Assembly (NCBI RefSeq): GCF_003323715.1
Contig: NZ_QOIN01000042.1
Span: 248,001-312,000 of the forward strand
DNA length: 64,000 bases
Reading direction: 5' to 3'
DNA from: Streptomyces diacarni
Lineage (GTDB): Bacteria > Actinomycetota > Actinomycetes > Streptomycetales > Streptomycetaceae
A program made the position numbers and the translations under genes. Of the stretch, positions 42,867 to 51,651 are shown piece by piece (positions within the stretch are counted from its first letter, which is position 1; each line of letters starts with the position of its first letter). The notes beneath the pieces were generated by a model. The model ran no database searches and was not told the DNA's origin. It saw nothing but the letters and a program-made list of their open reading frames with translations.

Positions 42867-43634
42867 ATGGCGCATCTACTTGTCGTCGAGGACGACCCCC
42901 AGCTCCGCGCGGCCCTCGTCAGGGCGCTGCGCGACCGCGGGCACGCCGTCGCGACGGCCTCTTCCGGCATGGCCGGGCTCGACGCGGCCGTCACCCACAG
43001 GCCCGACCTGGTCGTGCTGGACCTGGGGCTGCCGGACGTCGACGGCGGCCAGGTCCTGCGGATGCTGCGCTCCGTCAGTGACGTGCCGGTCATCGTCGCC
43101 ACGGCGCGCGACGACGAACCCGAGATCGTCGCGGCGCTGGAGGACGGCGCCGACGACTACCTCGTCAAACCGTTCGGCTCCGGGCAGCTGGACGCCCGCA
43201 TCAAGGCCGTGCTGCGGCGGCTCGGCAGCGGCGAGCCCGACGAGCCCGAGCCGCCCGTCGAGGTCGGCGGGCTGCACCTCGCGCCGTCCGCCCGCGAGGT
43301 GACGCTGGACGGCGAACCGCTGGAGCTGACACCGCGCGAGTTCGACCTGCTGTGCTACCTGGCACGGCGCCAGGGCCAGGTGATATCGCGGCGCGAGCTG
43401 CTGGCCGAGGTGTGGCAGCAGCCGCTGGGCGGAGCCGACAAGACGGTGGACGTCCACCTGTCCTGGCTGCGCAGGAAGCTGGGGGAGACCGCCCACAGAC
43501 CCCGCTACCTGCACACCGTACGAACGGTGGGGGTGAAACTCGCCGCACCCGAAGGCGCGGGGACCGCCGAAGGCGCCGCGAGCCCGGACAGCACGCAGGA
43601 CCCGCACGACGCCGGTGCCGGGGACCGGGGCTGA
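42867..43634 (+). CDS. OmpR-family response regulator
   Basis: 255 residues. The receiver has LLVVEDDPQLRAAL, phospho-acceptor Asp52 (LVVLDLGLPD) and Lys in DDYLVKPFGSGQL. The C-terminal winged helix reads LELTPREFDLLCYLARRQGQVISRRELLAEVW and TVDVHLSWLRRKLGE. A ~35-residue Ala/Asp-rich tail follows. The stop overlaps the kinase ATG by one base (TGATG), so the pair is coupled. Confidence 0.95.
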   Translation: MAHLLVVEDDPQLRAALVRALRDRGHAVATASSGMAGLDAAVTHRPDLVVLDLGLPDVDGGQVLRMLRSVSDVPVIVATARDDEPEIVAALEDGADDYLVKPFGSGQLDARIKAVLRRLGSGEPDEPEPPVEVGGLHLAPSAREVTLDGEPLELTPREFDLLCYLARRQGQVISRRELLAEVWQQPLGGADKTVDVHLSWLRRKLGETAHRPRYLHTVRTVGVKLAAPEGAGTAEGAASPDSTQDPHDAGAGDRG

Positions 43635-45022
43635 TGCGCCGCCAGCTCCTCGCGCTCATCGGCACGACCACGGCCGTCGTCCTCGCCGTCCTGCTCGTCC
43701 CCCTCGCCCTGCTCGTGCGCAGCCACGCCGAGGACCGGGCCATGACGGACGCGACCGAGCGGGCGCAGTCCGTCGCGGCGGTGGTCGGAGGCTCGCTGGG
43801 CAGAGGGGGCAGCAGCGGGCGCGAGGTCGTCGCCGGGGTGCTCGACGGGCTCAACGGCAAGGAACAGCCGCGCACCAGCGTCGTGCTCGCGGACGACACG
43901 GTGCTCGGGCCACGGCCCGTCGCGGTCAGCGACGACGCGCTGGCGCTCGCCCGGCACGGCCGCGCCTTCACCTACGCGCCCGGGCAGGCGCGAGGGGGCG
44001 GCCGGGTCGTGCTGGTGCCGGTGCTCGGCGCCCAGGGCGGAGGCGCGTCATCCGGCCCGGGCCAGGGTGCGGACGCCGGTGGCCGCTCCGCGACCGTCGT
44101 CCAGGTCTCCGTCGGCGAGGACCGGCTGCACGCGGGGGTCCTGCCCTCGTGGCTCGCCGTCTTCGGGCTCGGCGTGGCGCTGATGCTCCTCGGGCTCGCC
44201 TTCGCGGACCGGCTGGCCGCACGCATCGTCCGCGCCACCCGGCAGCTCGCGACCGTCTCCGACCGGCTGGCCGCCGGGGAGCTGACCGCCCGCGCCGAAC
44301 CGGTGGGCCCCCGCGAACTGCGCCAGCTCGCCGGGCGCCTCAACGAGTTGGGCGAGCGCATCGACGGTCTCGTCACCGCCGAACGCGAACGCGGCGCCGA
44401 TCTCGCGCACCGCCTGCGCACGCCTGTCGCCGCGCTGCGGCTCGACGCGGAAGGGCTGCGCGACGCGGACGAGGCCGCCCGGATCGGCGACTCGGTCGCC
44501 GCGCTGGAGCGCAGTGTCGACAGCGTCATCCGCGCGGCCAGGCGGGCCGGGGCCGCTCCCGGCAGCCGGCGGTGCGACCTGGCCGAACTCGTACGGGAGC
44601 GCGCCGCGTTCTGGGTGCCGCTCGCCGAGGACCAGGGGCGCGCGGTCACCGTCCTCGCACCCCGCCCCGCCCTCGTACGGGTGTCGGCGGAGGATTTGAC
44701 CGCCGTGCTGGACACGCTGATCGGCAACGTCCTGGACCACACGCCCGAGGGCACCGGGCTGTGGCTCACGGTCGCGGCCGGTGCCGACGGCGCCTTCGGG
44801 GTTCTCACCGTCGAGGACGACGGCCCGGGGTTCGCCGGCGGCGGCGAGGGCGCAGCGGACGTGGGCGCGCGCGGTACGAGCGGGGCGGGCTCGACGGGCC
44901 TGGGCCTCGACATCGCCCGCACGACGGCGGAGGACTCGGGCGGCGGCGTCACGCTGGGAACCTCGCCCGACCACGGCGGCGCCTCGGTGACCTGCCGCTT
45001 CGGCGCCGCGACCCGACCGTGA
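43634..45022 (+). CDS. Sensor histidine kinase
   Basis: 462 residues. A first helix (LALIGTTTAVVLAVLLVPLALL) and second helix (WLAVFGLGVALMLLGLAFAD, ~residues 178-198) enclose an extracytoplasmic sensor of ~140 residues. The HAMP segment follows, then the phospho-acceptor His259 in RGADLAHRLRTPVAALRLD; the usual conserved S/H-E-L-R-T-P is H-R-L-R-T-P here. ATPase boxes: N in IGNVLDHTPEG, DDGPGFAGGG and STGLGLDIARTTAEDSGG. Stimulus unknown. Coupled to the OmpR-type regulator. Confidence 0.92.
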   Translation: MRRQLLALIGTTTAVVLAVLLVPLALLVRSHAEDRAMTDATERAQSVAAVVGGSLGRGGSSGREVVAGVLDGLNGKEQPRTSVVLADDTVLGPRPVAVSDDALALARHGRAFTYAPGQARGGGRVVLVPVLGAQGGGASSGPGQGADAGGRSATVVQVSVGEDRLHAGVLPSWLAVFGLGVALMLLGLAFADRLAARIVRATRQLATVSDRLAAGELTARAEPVGPRELRQLAGRLNELGERIDGLVTAERERGADLAHRLRTPVAALRLDAEGLRDADEAARIGDSVAALERSVDSVIRAARRAGAAPGSRRCDLAELVRERAAFWVPLAEDQGRAVTVLAPRPALVRVSAEDLTAVLDTLIGNVLDHTPEGTGLWLTVAAGADGAFGVLTVEDDGPGFAGGGEGAADVGARGTSGAGSTGLGLDIARTTAEDSGGGVTLGTSPDHGGASVTCRFGAATRP

Positions 45023-45105
45023 ACCGGCTCGGCACGCAGCCGTGGCCCAACACGCGGACGTGGCCCCCGCACAGGACGCGGCCCGGCACGTGGCCCCACG
45101 CCCCC

Positions 45106-45128
45106 TCCGGTGCGGGTTTCGCACCGGA
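45106..45128. terminator. Bidirectional terminator kinase/LysE
   Basis: TCCGGTGCG and CGCACCGGA pair over 9 bp around a 5-base loop between the convergent genes. Confidence 0.65.
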
Positions 45129-45135
45129 TTCCGGC

Positions 45136-45780
45136 TCAGTGCGGGATCTGCTCCACCAGCAGCACACCGCCGAGCACGATCATCGCGGCGCCGGAGAGCC
45201 GGGTGATCAGCCGGGCCGCCGTCGGCCGGGCCCGCAGCACCGTGCGGGCGAGCGAGCCGACGCCGAGGTAGACGGCTCCGGCCGTGCACATGTGCAGCAG
45301 CCCCAGCAGCCCGATCTGCAACGCGAGCGGCCAGTTGCCGTGCTGGTCGGCGAACTGGGGCAGGAGCGCCACGTACAGCAGCAGCGCCTTGGGGTTGAGG
45401 CCGCTGACTCCGGCGCCCTTGAGAACACGCGAGCGGGCGAGAGCTCCGGTGGGATCGTCGGCGCCCACAGCGCCGTCACCCGCGCCCGGAGACCCGGCGT
45501 CCTTCGCCCCGATCAGCGTCGTCACCCCGAGCCAGACGAGGTAGCCGGCGCCCAGCACGGTCAGCGCGGTCAGCACGCCGGGGGTCTGCGCCACCACCGC
45601 GGCCACACCCGCCACGACGACGGCCGTGAGTCCCACGTATCCCAGCATCAGTCCGCCGACCGCGGGGACCACGGACCGGTCGCGCAGGCCTGAGGTGATC
45701 GCGTACGCCCAGTCCGCTCCCGGTACGAGGACCAGGAGGAAGGAGACGGCGGCGAAGGCGGCTATGGAGCTGGCAGCCAT
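45136..45780 (-). CDS. LysE/RhtB-family amino-acid exporter
   Basis: 214 residues with five or six membrane helices. AAVSFLLVLVPGADWAYAITSGLRDRS is the N-terminal family signature (P-G-A/P-D) and LNPKALLLYVALLPQF the later one. Such proteins export amino acids or homoserine lactone-like compounds by proton exchange. An Asp/Gly-rich loop (KDAGSPGAGDGAVGADDP) lies in the middle. It is divergent from an Lrp-type regulator, the standard exporter-regulator layout, so the regulator probably induces it when its amino-acid ligand accumulates. Confidence 0.88.
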   Translation of the reverse strand: MAASSIAAFAAVSFLLVLVPGADWAYAITSGLRDRSVVPAVGGLMLGYVGLTAVVVAGVAAVVAQTPGVLTALTVLGAGYLVWLGVTTLIGAKDAGSPGAGDGAVGADDPTGALARSRVLKGAGVSGLNPKALLLYVALLPQFADQHGNWPLALQIGLLGLLHMCTAGAVYLGVGSLARTVLRARPTAARLITRLSGAAMIVLGGVLLVEQIPH

Positions 45781-45892
45781 GGGGACGGTTCTTCCTCTCG
45801 AACGGGTTCGGAGAGAAAGAATACGAAGAAATGCCCCAAAGGTGTTCCCTCACCGAGTCGCCCAGCCACCGCTCAGTGGAAGAATCTTCCCC

Positions 45893-46345
45893 ATGGACGA
45901 CATGGACCGGCAGATTCTTGCCGAGCTACAGGCCGACGGCCGCCTGACCGTGACGGAGCTGGCGGCACGGGTCGGGCTCAGCCTCTCCCCGTGCCACCGC
46001 AGACTGCGCGAGCTGGAGCGCGGCGGAGCGATCCGCGGTTACCGGGCCGTGGTCGACGCCGCGGCCGTCGGCCTCACCTTCGACGCCCTCGTCTTCGTCA
46101 CGATGCGCCAGGAGGACCGCACCACCATCTCCGCCTTCGAACAGGCCCTCTTCGACCTCCCCCAGGTCATCCAGGCCCAGCGCCTCTTCGGCGACCCCGA
46201 CTACCTCCTGCGCGTCGTCACCGCCGACCTCGCCGCCTTCCAGCGCCTCTACGACGAGAAACTCGCCACGCTCCCCGGCGTCCAGCGCCTGAGCTCGACC
46301 CTCGTGATGAAACACGTCGTCCACGCACGCCCGCTGCCCGCTTGA
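45893..46345 (+). CDS. Lrp/AsnC-family regulator
   Basis: 150 residues. The helix-turn-helix is MDRQILAELQADGRLTVTELAARVGLSLSPCHRRLRELERGGAIRGY, followed by the RAM/ligand domain (VFVTMRQEDRTTISAFEQAL, GDPDYLLRVVTADLAAFQRLYDEKL, RLSSTLVMKHVVHARPLP). ATG at 45893 gives the standard length. It lies 112 bases from the divergent LysE gene, which it very likely controls. Confidence 0.93.
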   Translation: MDDMDRQILAELQADGRLTVTELAARVGLSLSPCHRRLRELERGGAIRGYRAVVDAAAVGLTFDALVFVTMRQEDRTTISAFEQALFDLPQVIQAQRLFGDPDYLLRVVTADLAAFQRLYDEKLATLPGVQRLSSTLVMKHVVHARPLPA

Positions 46346-46358
46346 GCGCTTCCCTCTC

Positions 46359-47273
46359 TCACGGCACGGCCGGGGTGGTCACTGGCGCCGAAAGCGTCTC
46401 GCCCGGGAACGTCTCCCCGGGGAACGTCTCCTTCAGCGACCGCAGCCACCGGTTGGCCGGAAGGGCCGGGTCGAGGGCCGCCAGGGAGGCGTACTTGGTG
46501 AAGTCCGCGGCGCGCAGGCCGTGCTCGTGCAGGAGGAGGTCGGCCTCCGTGAGGTGGCCGTGCGACTTGGTCTCGACGAGGAGGAGGTCGCGGGCGCCGC
46601 GCACCTCGTTGCCGTCGGCGCCACGGCAGACCATGGCCGCGTCGGCGGTGATGCGCTGCCCCTCGGCCACGAAGGTGGCGCGGGTGTAGTCGGTGACCAG
46701 GCTCGGCGTCAGGTCCCCCGGGATCTCGAAGTCGGAGCCGTAGGCGTCCTGGAGCGTCCGGGCGAGGAAGGTGCGGGAGGCGTCCTCCAGCGCGTGGGCG
46801 CGCTCGGCGAGGCGGCGGCGGTACTTGAGCGTCTGGCCGCGCCCGCCCTTGACCTTGATCTCGAACTGCCGCTCGCCCGTGTCCTGGTACAGCCGCTCGC
46901 GGATTTTGCAACGCCTGCGGTGGCCCCGCCGGTGGTCGTGGTAGGCCCGCAGGCCGGGCGTGTCGTAGTAGACCGAGTGGTAGCGGAACCAGCGCCGGCC
47001 GCCGATGGACAGGGCGCGGAAGGGCTCGTCGCGGTGCGGATCGGTCAGGTGCGCCGCGATGTCCTGGAAGGTGGCGGCCCGCACGAGGTAGCAGCGGTCG
47101 TACCTGTCCAGCAGCCGGGCGCGCTCGTTGACGGCGTCGAGGCCGATGGGGTGCGCGGCCAGCGCGGCGCGGGCGAGCGCGCGGACGGACGGGGCGACGC
47201 GGGCGCGGCCCGAGCAGGCCGGGGCGGCGGCGTGCGGCGCGTGGGGTCCTGCGGGGGTGGTGAGCGCGGACAT
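46359..47273 (-). CDS. VTC-domain (polyphosphate polymerase-like) protein
   Basis: 304 residues. The triphosphate-tunnel fold is visible as DRYDRCYLVR, RWFRYHSVYYDTPGLRAYHDHRRGHRRRCKIRERLY, GERQFEIKVKGGRGQTLKYRR, SLVTDYTRATF and LLLVETKSHGHLTEAD: alternating basic and acidic strands as in Vtc4-type polymerases, with the (E/Q)xKxK motif as EIKVK. Family enzymes make polyphosphate from ATP or bind phosphate chains. It is coupled to DUF4956 (TGATG overlap), a known partnership. An FPGET repeat (FPGETFPGETLS) ends the protein. Whether it makes polyphosphate is not shown. Confidence 0.8.
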   Translation of the reverse strand: MSALTTPAGPHAPHAAAPACSGRARVAPSVRALARAALAAHPIGLDAVNERARLLDRYDRCYLVRAATFQDIAAHLTDPHRDEPFRALSIGGRRWFRYHSVYYDTPGLRAYHDHRRGHRRRCKIRERLYQDTGERQFEIKVKGGRGQTLKYRRRLAERAHALEDASRTFLARTLQDAYGSDFEIPGDLTPSLVTDYTRATFVAEGQRITADAAMVCRGADGNEVRGARDLLLVETKSHGHLTEADLLLHEHGLRAADFTKYASLAALDPALPANRWLRSLKETFPGETFPGETLSAPVTTPAVP

Positions 47274-48019
47274 CAGGCGGTCTCCCTCGGGTGAGCGGCA
47301 GTGGCAGGCGGGTGCGGGAACGTCGCAGCGGTGTCGCTGTCGCCGACGGCTCCCGGCGCCGCGGCGCTCGCGTGGTGGCCGCGCGGGCACGCCTCGCCGG
47401 GGTCGCTGCCGCGGTGACGAGCGGGGGCCGTCGTTCGTTCCCGTTCCCGTCCCGCCGGGGCGGCAACCTCGCGGTACCGCACGTCCAGGACCGTCAGGTC
47501 GCGCACGTAGTCGACCTCGCCGACCTTCCACGCCAGCGGTTCGCCCAGCCGTGCGCGGACGTGGGCGCGGACGCCGTCGGGGTCGGTGACGGCCGCGTCG
47601 AGCGTGACGACGGTGCGCCGCGTACGGGCGAACAGCCGCGGGTGGTCGACGGCGTACAGGACGGCCACCGGCAGCAGGCACAGGACGACGGCGAGGCCGA
47701 ACGGCAGGTGGGGCAGGCCCGCGACGAGGCCGATGACGAGCGTCGTGAAGTAGTAGGCCACCTCCTCGTGCCGGATGGACTCCGAGCGCAGCCGGATCAT
47801 CGACAGCACGCCGAAGAGCCCGAAGCCCAGCGCCATACCGCCGTCGCCGCCGACCCGGGCGAGCGCCGCGACGACGGCGAAGAGGGCGACGTTGAGCGCG
47901 AGGTAGGCGGGGAGCAGGTCGCGCCGCCGGTGCCTGGGGAAGTACACCGCGAACGTCAGGACGGCCACCGCCGCGAGGTCGAGCGCGAGGTGGCCGAGGA
48001 ACTGGCTGAGCGAATCCAT
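47273..48019 (-). CDS. DUF4956 membrane protein
   Basis: 248 residues with four membrane helices in the first ~125 residues. FGLFGVLSMIRLRSESIRHEEVAYYFTTLVIGLVAGL is the hallmark of DUF4956 (the IRxR-S...E segment after helix 3). The cytoplasmic second half has a small alpha-beta domain (RRTVVTLDAAVTDPDGVRAHVRARLGEPLAWKVGEVDYVRDLTVLDVRY) and a disordered tail. It is translated just before the VTC protein, which presumably sits on this membrane partner. Confidence 0.8.
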   Translation of the reverse strand: MDSLSQFLGHLALDLAAVAVLTFAVYFPRHRRRDLLPAYLALNVALFAVVAALARVGGDGGMALGFGLFGVLSMIRLRSESIRHEEVAYYFTTLVIGLVAGLPHLPFGLAVVLCLLPVAVLYAVDHPRLFARTRRTVVTLDAAVTDPDGVRAHVRARLGEPLAWKVGEVDYVRDLTVLDVRYREVAAPAGRERERTTAPARHRGSDPGEACPRGHHASAAAPGAVGDSDTAATFPHPPATAAHPRETA

Positions 48020-48101
48020 GCCGGTGAACGTACGGACGGGTGGGTTAAAGCGGCTTCCTCGCGACGTTAAGGATCAGGGGTCCGCCCACCACGGCGAACT
48101 C

Positions 48102-48141
48102 TTGACAGCATGCTGACATGACGACAGGGTGCTGTCATCCC
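48102..48141 (+). promoter_or_regulatory. Promoter/operator of DJ-1/MarR operon
   Basis: TTGACA (48102-48107) overlaps the near-palindrome TGACAGCATGCTGACA (48103-48118), and ATGACGACAGGGTGCTGTCAT (48118-48138) repeats the CTGTCA/TGACAG half sites. A MarR-type regulator is encoded in the operon, so this is a likely autoregulatory operator. The -10 box is unclear. Confidence 0.5.
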
Positions 48142-48165
48142 TACGGAGCGCCCGCGGAGGCCGCC

Positions 48166-48750
48166 ATGACCGTCCACCTCGCCGTGTACGACACCCTCGC
48201 CGACTGGGAGTACGGCCACGCCGTCGCCCACCTCCCGGGCGAGGTACGCACCGTCGCCCTCACCGGCGCTCCCGTGGTGACCAGGGGCGGGCTGCGCGTG
48301 CAGCCCGACATGACCCTCGACACCCTCCGCCCGGCCGACAGCAGGATGCTGATCCTGCCCGGGGCCGACGGCTGGAGCGGCGGCGAGCTGGCCGACTTCG
48401 CCTACACGGCACGGGAGTTCCTGCACGAGGGCGTGCCCGTCGCCGCGATCTGCGGAGCGGTCCTCGGACTCGCCGACGAGGGACTGCTCGACGAACGGGC
48501 GCACACCAGCGCGGCACCCGAGTTCCTCCAGGCGGCCAACGGCTACCGGGGCGCGGCCCACTACCGCGACGCCGACGCCGTCACCGACGGCGACCTGATC
48601 ACCGCGGGACCGACCGAACCCGTCGCCTTCGCCCGGGAGGTCCTCACCCGCCTGGGCACCTTCGACGCACCCGTCGTGGACGCCTTCTTCCGGCTGTACC
48701 AGCACTCGGACCCCGAGGCGTACGCCGTCTTCGCGGCGGCACGGGCGTGA
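48166..48750 (+). CDS. DJ-1/PfpI-family protein (class I glutamine-amidotransferase-like)
   Basis: 194 residues. HLAVYDTLADWEYGHAVAHL opens the fold; MLILPGADGWSGGEL and VAAICGAVLGLADEGLLDERAHTSA give the nucleophile elbow (Cys of AICGA) and following His. These proteins act as chaperones, deglycases or hydratases, and many have unknown substrates. ATG at 48166 is chosen for the GGAGG before it; ATG at 48118 lies in the operator. It is coupled to the MarR gene (GTGA). Confidence 0.85.
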   Translation: MTVHLAVYDTLADWEYGHAVAHLPGEVRTVALTGAPVVTRGGLRVQPDMTLDTLRPADSRMLILPGADGWSGGELADFAYTAREFLHEGVPVAAICGAVLGLADEGLLDERAHTSAAPEFLQAANGYRGAAHYRDADAVTDGDLITAGPTEPVAFAREVLTRLGTFDAPVVDAFFRLYQHSDPEAYAVFAAARA

Positions 48751-49310
48751 GCGACGGCACGGGCGTGAGCGACGGCCGAGGTGCGGGCGGCGGGGAAGGC
48801 ACGGGCGACGGCCGGGACATCGACGGCGTGAGCGCGGCCCCCCGTGAGGCGGAGCCGCCGAGCAGGACCGTGGCCCAGCTGCTGAGCGACACCGCGCCGG
48901 CCGTCTTCCGGCTGGGCGGCCAGTTCCTCGCCGCCTCCGAAACGATCGCCCGCCCGGTGGGACTGACCGCGGCGTGGTGGCAGGTCCTCGGCGCCGTCCT
49001 GCGTGAACCGCTCCCCGTCTCCTCCATAGCCCGGGCCATGGGCCTCACCCGACAGAGCGTCCAGCGCGTCGCCGACCTCCTGGTCGAGCGCCGGCTCGCC
49101 GCCTACGAACCCAACCCGGCCCACCGCCGCGCCAAGCTCCTCACCCCCACGGCGGAGGGCCGCGCAGCCGTCACCCGCACCACGCACGGGCACCAGGAAC
49201 TGGCCGAAGACCTGTGCGAGGCACTCGGCGGCGAGGCCGAGTTCGCCCGCGTCGCCGAAGCACTGCGGCGGCTCTCGGAGGCGATGGAAGCCCTCCCTGT
49301 GAGACGGTGA
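48747..49310 (+). CDS. MarR-family regulator
   Basis: 187 residues. An acidic Gly/Asp-rich start (~40 residues) precedes the winged helix: LTAAWWQVLGAVLREPLPVSSIARAMGLTRQSVQRVADLLVERRLAAYEPNPAHRRAKLLTPTAEGRAAV. The dimer helices close the protein (VAEALRRLSEAMEAL). It is in one operon with the DJ-1-like gene and probably represses it from the operator near 48102. The GTG at 48747 overlaps the upstream stop; a GTG at 48765 is also possible. Confidence 0.88.
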   Translation: MSDGTGVSDGRGAGGGEGTGDGRDIDGVSAAPREAEPPSRTVAQLLSDTAPAVFRLGGQFLAASETIARPVGLTAAWWQVLGAVLREPLPVSSIARAMGLTRQSVQRVADLLVERRLAAYEPNPAHRRAKLLTPTAEGRAAVTRTTHGHQELAEDLCEALGGEAEFARVAEALRRLSEAMEALPVRR

Positions 49311-49496
49311 GCCCCGCGGAGCTCGACGGGAGCCCGCGCGTGGCCCGCCACATCAAAGCGAAGCCCATCGGCAGCCCGGCCGTGACCTTCGTGGGCGAGA
49401 GTGAAGTCGGAGACGACCAGCCACAGACGGACGGCCATCGCCTCACGGCGACCCATCGGTCACCACGACCTATCAGTTACAGGGGGCGGGCGGCGT

Positions 49497-51575
49497 ATGG
49501 CGGACCTGTTGCCACAGGACCCGGTCGGTATCGGCGGCTACCGGCTGTTGAGAAGACTGGGTGCGGGCGGCATGGGCCGGGTGTACCTGGGGCGCTCGTC
49601 CGGAGGCCGCACCGTGACCGTCAAGCTGGTGAAGTCCGAACTGGCGGCCGACCCCTCGTTCCGCGCCAGGTTCCGCCTGGAGGTCGAGGCCGCGCGGCGG
49701 GTCGGCGCCCGGTGGACGGCGCCCGTGCTGGACGCCGACACCGAGGCGGACACCCCCTGGGTGGCGACCGGCTACATCGCCGGGCCCGGCCTCGACCAGG
49801 TGGTCTCCGCCGGAGCGCAGGAGGGCTCGCCGGAGCCGGCCCGGCAGGGGCACGGGCCGCTGCCGCACGAGTCCGTCCGCGTCCTGGCCTACGGGCTGGC
49901 CTCCGCGCTGCTCGACATCCACGGCGTGGGCATCGTCCACCGCGACCTGAAACCCTCGAACGTCCTGCTGACGATCGACGGCCCCCGGGTGATCGACTTC
50001 GGGATCGCGCGCGCCCTGGACGAGGTGCCCGAGTCGACTCTGACCAGCACGGGCATGGTCGTCGGTTCCCCCAGCTTCATGTCGCCCGAGCAGATCACCG
50101 GCGGCCGGCTGAGCCCGGCCAGCGACGTGTTCTGCCTGGGCGCCGTCCTGGCCTACGCGGCGACGGGCCGCCCGCCCTTCGGCGGGAGCGGCGGTGCGGG
50201 CGGGGTGCACGCGGTGATGTTCCGTATCGCCTCCGAGGAACCCGACCTGGCGGGCCTGGGCGGGGACGGCGGCCCGGGCGAGGGCCCGGCGGGAGACGGC
50301 GCGCGGCTCAGGGAGCTGATCGCCGACTGCCTCGCCAAGGACCCCGCCGCCCGGCCGGCCCCCGAGGAGATCGTCTCCCGGGTGCAGCCGGTGGCGGTCG
50401 GCGCCTCGGCGCCGCCGTGGCTGCCCGCCGGACTGCTGGCCGAACTGGGCCGGGAGGCCGTGCGGCTGCTGGACACGGACACGCCGCCGGCCGGCTCGGG
50501 CGTGCACGGCGGCGGCGCGCCTGATCCGGCATCGGCGCCGGAGCCGCCGTCGGGACCGGCGGGCCGGGGTGCGGGCCGCACGGGCCCGGAGCCGGCCACG
50601 GGCACGGAGCAGGTCACGGGCACGGAGCAGGTCACCGGCACAGGCGCGGTGACGCGGCCCGCAGCAGCGGGGCCGCAGGCCGCTGAGCCGGAGACGTCCG
50701 TACTGTCGCAGGCGGGTCGCACGGGCGAGGGCGCGCCGCCCCGCCGCGTGCGGCGCGGGCGCCGCGTACTGGTCGCCGCCGCCGCGGCACTCGTCCTGGC
50801 GGGGGCGGGGATCGCCGCCGCGAGCGCCGGGCTCGGATCGTCCGACAGCGGCGGCCGGGGCGGCAGCGACCGGGCGGCCTTCGAGGTTCCCGACGCCTAC
50901 CTGGGCACCTGGGTCGGCGCCGTCGAACGGGACGGTAAGCCCAACGGCCAGCACCGCCGCTTCCACATCACCAAGGGCAAGGAGGGCGAGGTCGTCGCCA
51001 ACAGCACCAGCCTCGGCGCCGACTACGAGTGCAAGAGCGACGGCAAACTCGCCAAGGCGGCCTCCCCGCAGGGCGGCGCCGACGGCGGTGACGAGGCGGG
51101 CATCCGGCTGGACACCAAGGTGGTCAAGAGCGTTCCCGAGGGGCGCTGTTCGGCGATCGGCGTCCACACGCTGAAGGCCGCCTCAAACGGCACGCTGCGG
51201 TGGCGGGCCGCGGGCCGTACCGCGACGCTGCACAAGGTCGCCACCCCCGAGCGGGTCCCCGAGGACCTGATCGGCCAGTGGGGCAGGCCGCTGTCCGACG
51301 GCGGCACCCAGACGCTGTCCATCGGCGCCGACGACTCCGAGGACCGCGGCCTGAGCATGGTCTCCGAGGGCGCGGAGCACTGCGAGGCGCGAGTGGACCT
51401 CTTCGCCATGGGCGACGAGCGGGGGCCGACCCGCATCGGGCCCCCCGACGTGGACCGCTCCGCGTCGCGCGGCGCCTGCGAGGTCGGCGACTCCTCCACC
51501 CTGCGCTTCGAAGGCGGCTCCCTGCTCCGCGAGTTCCCCCAAGGCGTGATCATGCGTTACGTACGGCAGGGTTGA
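49497..51575 (+). CDS. Transmembrane Ser/Thr protein kinase (PknB-like)
   Basis: 692 residues. The kinase domain spans ~15-270: glycine loop LGAGGMGRVYLG, Lys in VTVKLVK, catalytic loop HRDLKPSNVLL, DFGIARAL, and activation end MSPEQITGG. A Pro/Gly-rich linker with repeated GTEQVT leads to a membrane helix (~residues 421-445, RRVLVAAAAALVLAGAGIAAA) and an extracytoplasmic domain (FEVPDAYLGTWVGAVERDGKP...) seen in other streptomycete kinases, perhaps a ligand sensor. ATG at 49497 gives MADLLPQDP. Substrates unknown. It stands alone, with a terminator downstream. Confidence 0.93.
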   Translation: MADLLPQDPVGIGGYRLLRRLGAGGMGRVYLGRSSGGRTVTVKLVKSELAADPSFRARFRLEVEAARRVGARWTAPVLDADTEADTPWVATGYIAGPGLDQVVSAGAQEGSPEPARQGHGPLPHESVRVLAYGLASALLDIHGVGIVHRDLKPSNVLLTIDGPRVIDFGIARALDEVPESTLTSTGMVVGSPSFMSPEQITGGRLSPASDVFCLGAVLAYAATGRPPFGGSGGAGGVHAVMFRIASEEPDLAGLGGDGGPGEGPAGDGARLRELIADCLAKDPAARPAPEEIVSRVQPVAVGASAPPWLPAGLLAELGREAVRLLDTDTPPAGSGVHGGGAPDPASAPEPPSGPAGRGAGRTGPEPATGTEQVTGTEQVTGTGAVTRPAAAGPQAAEPETSVLSQAGRTGEGAPPRRVRRGRRVLVAAAAALVLAGAGIAAASAGLGSSDSGGRGGSDRAAFEVPDAYLGTWVGAVERDGKPNGQHRRFHITKGKEGEVVANSTSLGADYECKSDGKLAKAASPQGGADGGDEAGIRLDTKVVKSVPEGRCSAIGVHTLKAASNGTLRWRAAGRTATLHKVATPERVPEDLIGQWGRPLSDGGTQTLSIGADDSEDRGLSMVSEGAEHCEARVDLFAMGDERGPTRIGPPDVDRSASRGACEVGDSSTLRFEGGSLLREFPQGVIMRYVRQG

Positions 51576-51598
51576 ACGGCCCCCGCGCCCGCCCGGCG

Positions 51599-51633
51599 CC
51601 GCCGGGGCCGGGCGGTGCGCCCGGCCCCGGCGG
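51599..51633. terminator. Bidirectional terminator kinase/ABC permease
   Basis: A perfect 16-bp stem (51599-51614 with 51618-51633, loop GTG) lies between the convergent genes. Confidence 0.85.
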
Positions 51634-51651
51634 TGCGGTGCGGCCGGTGTG

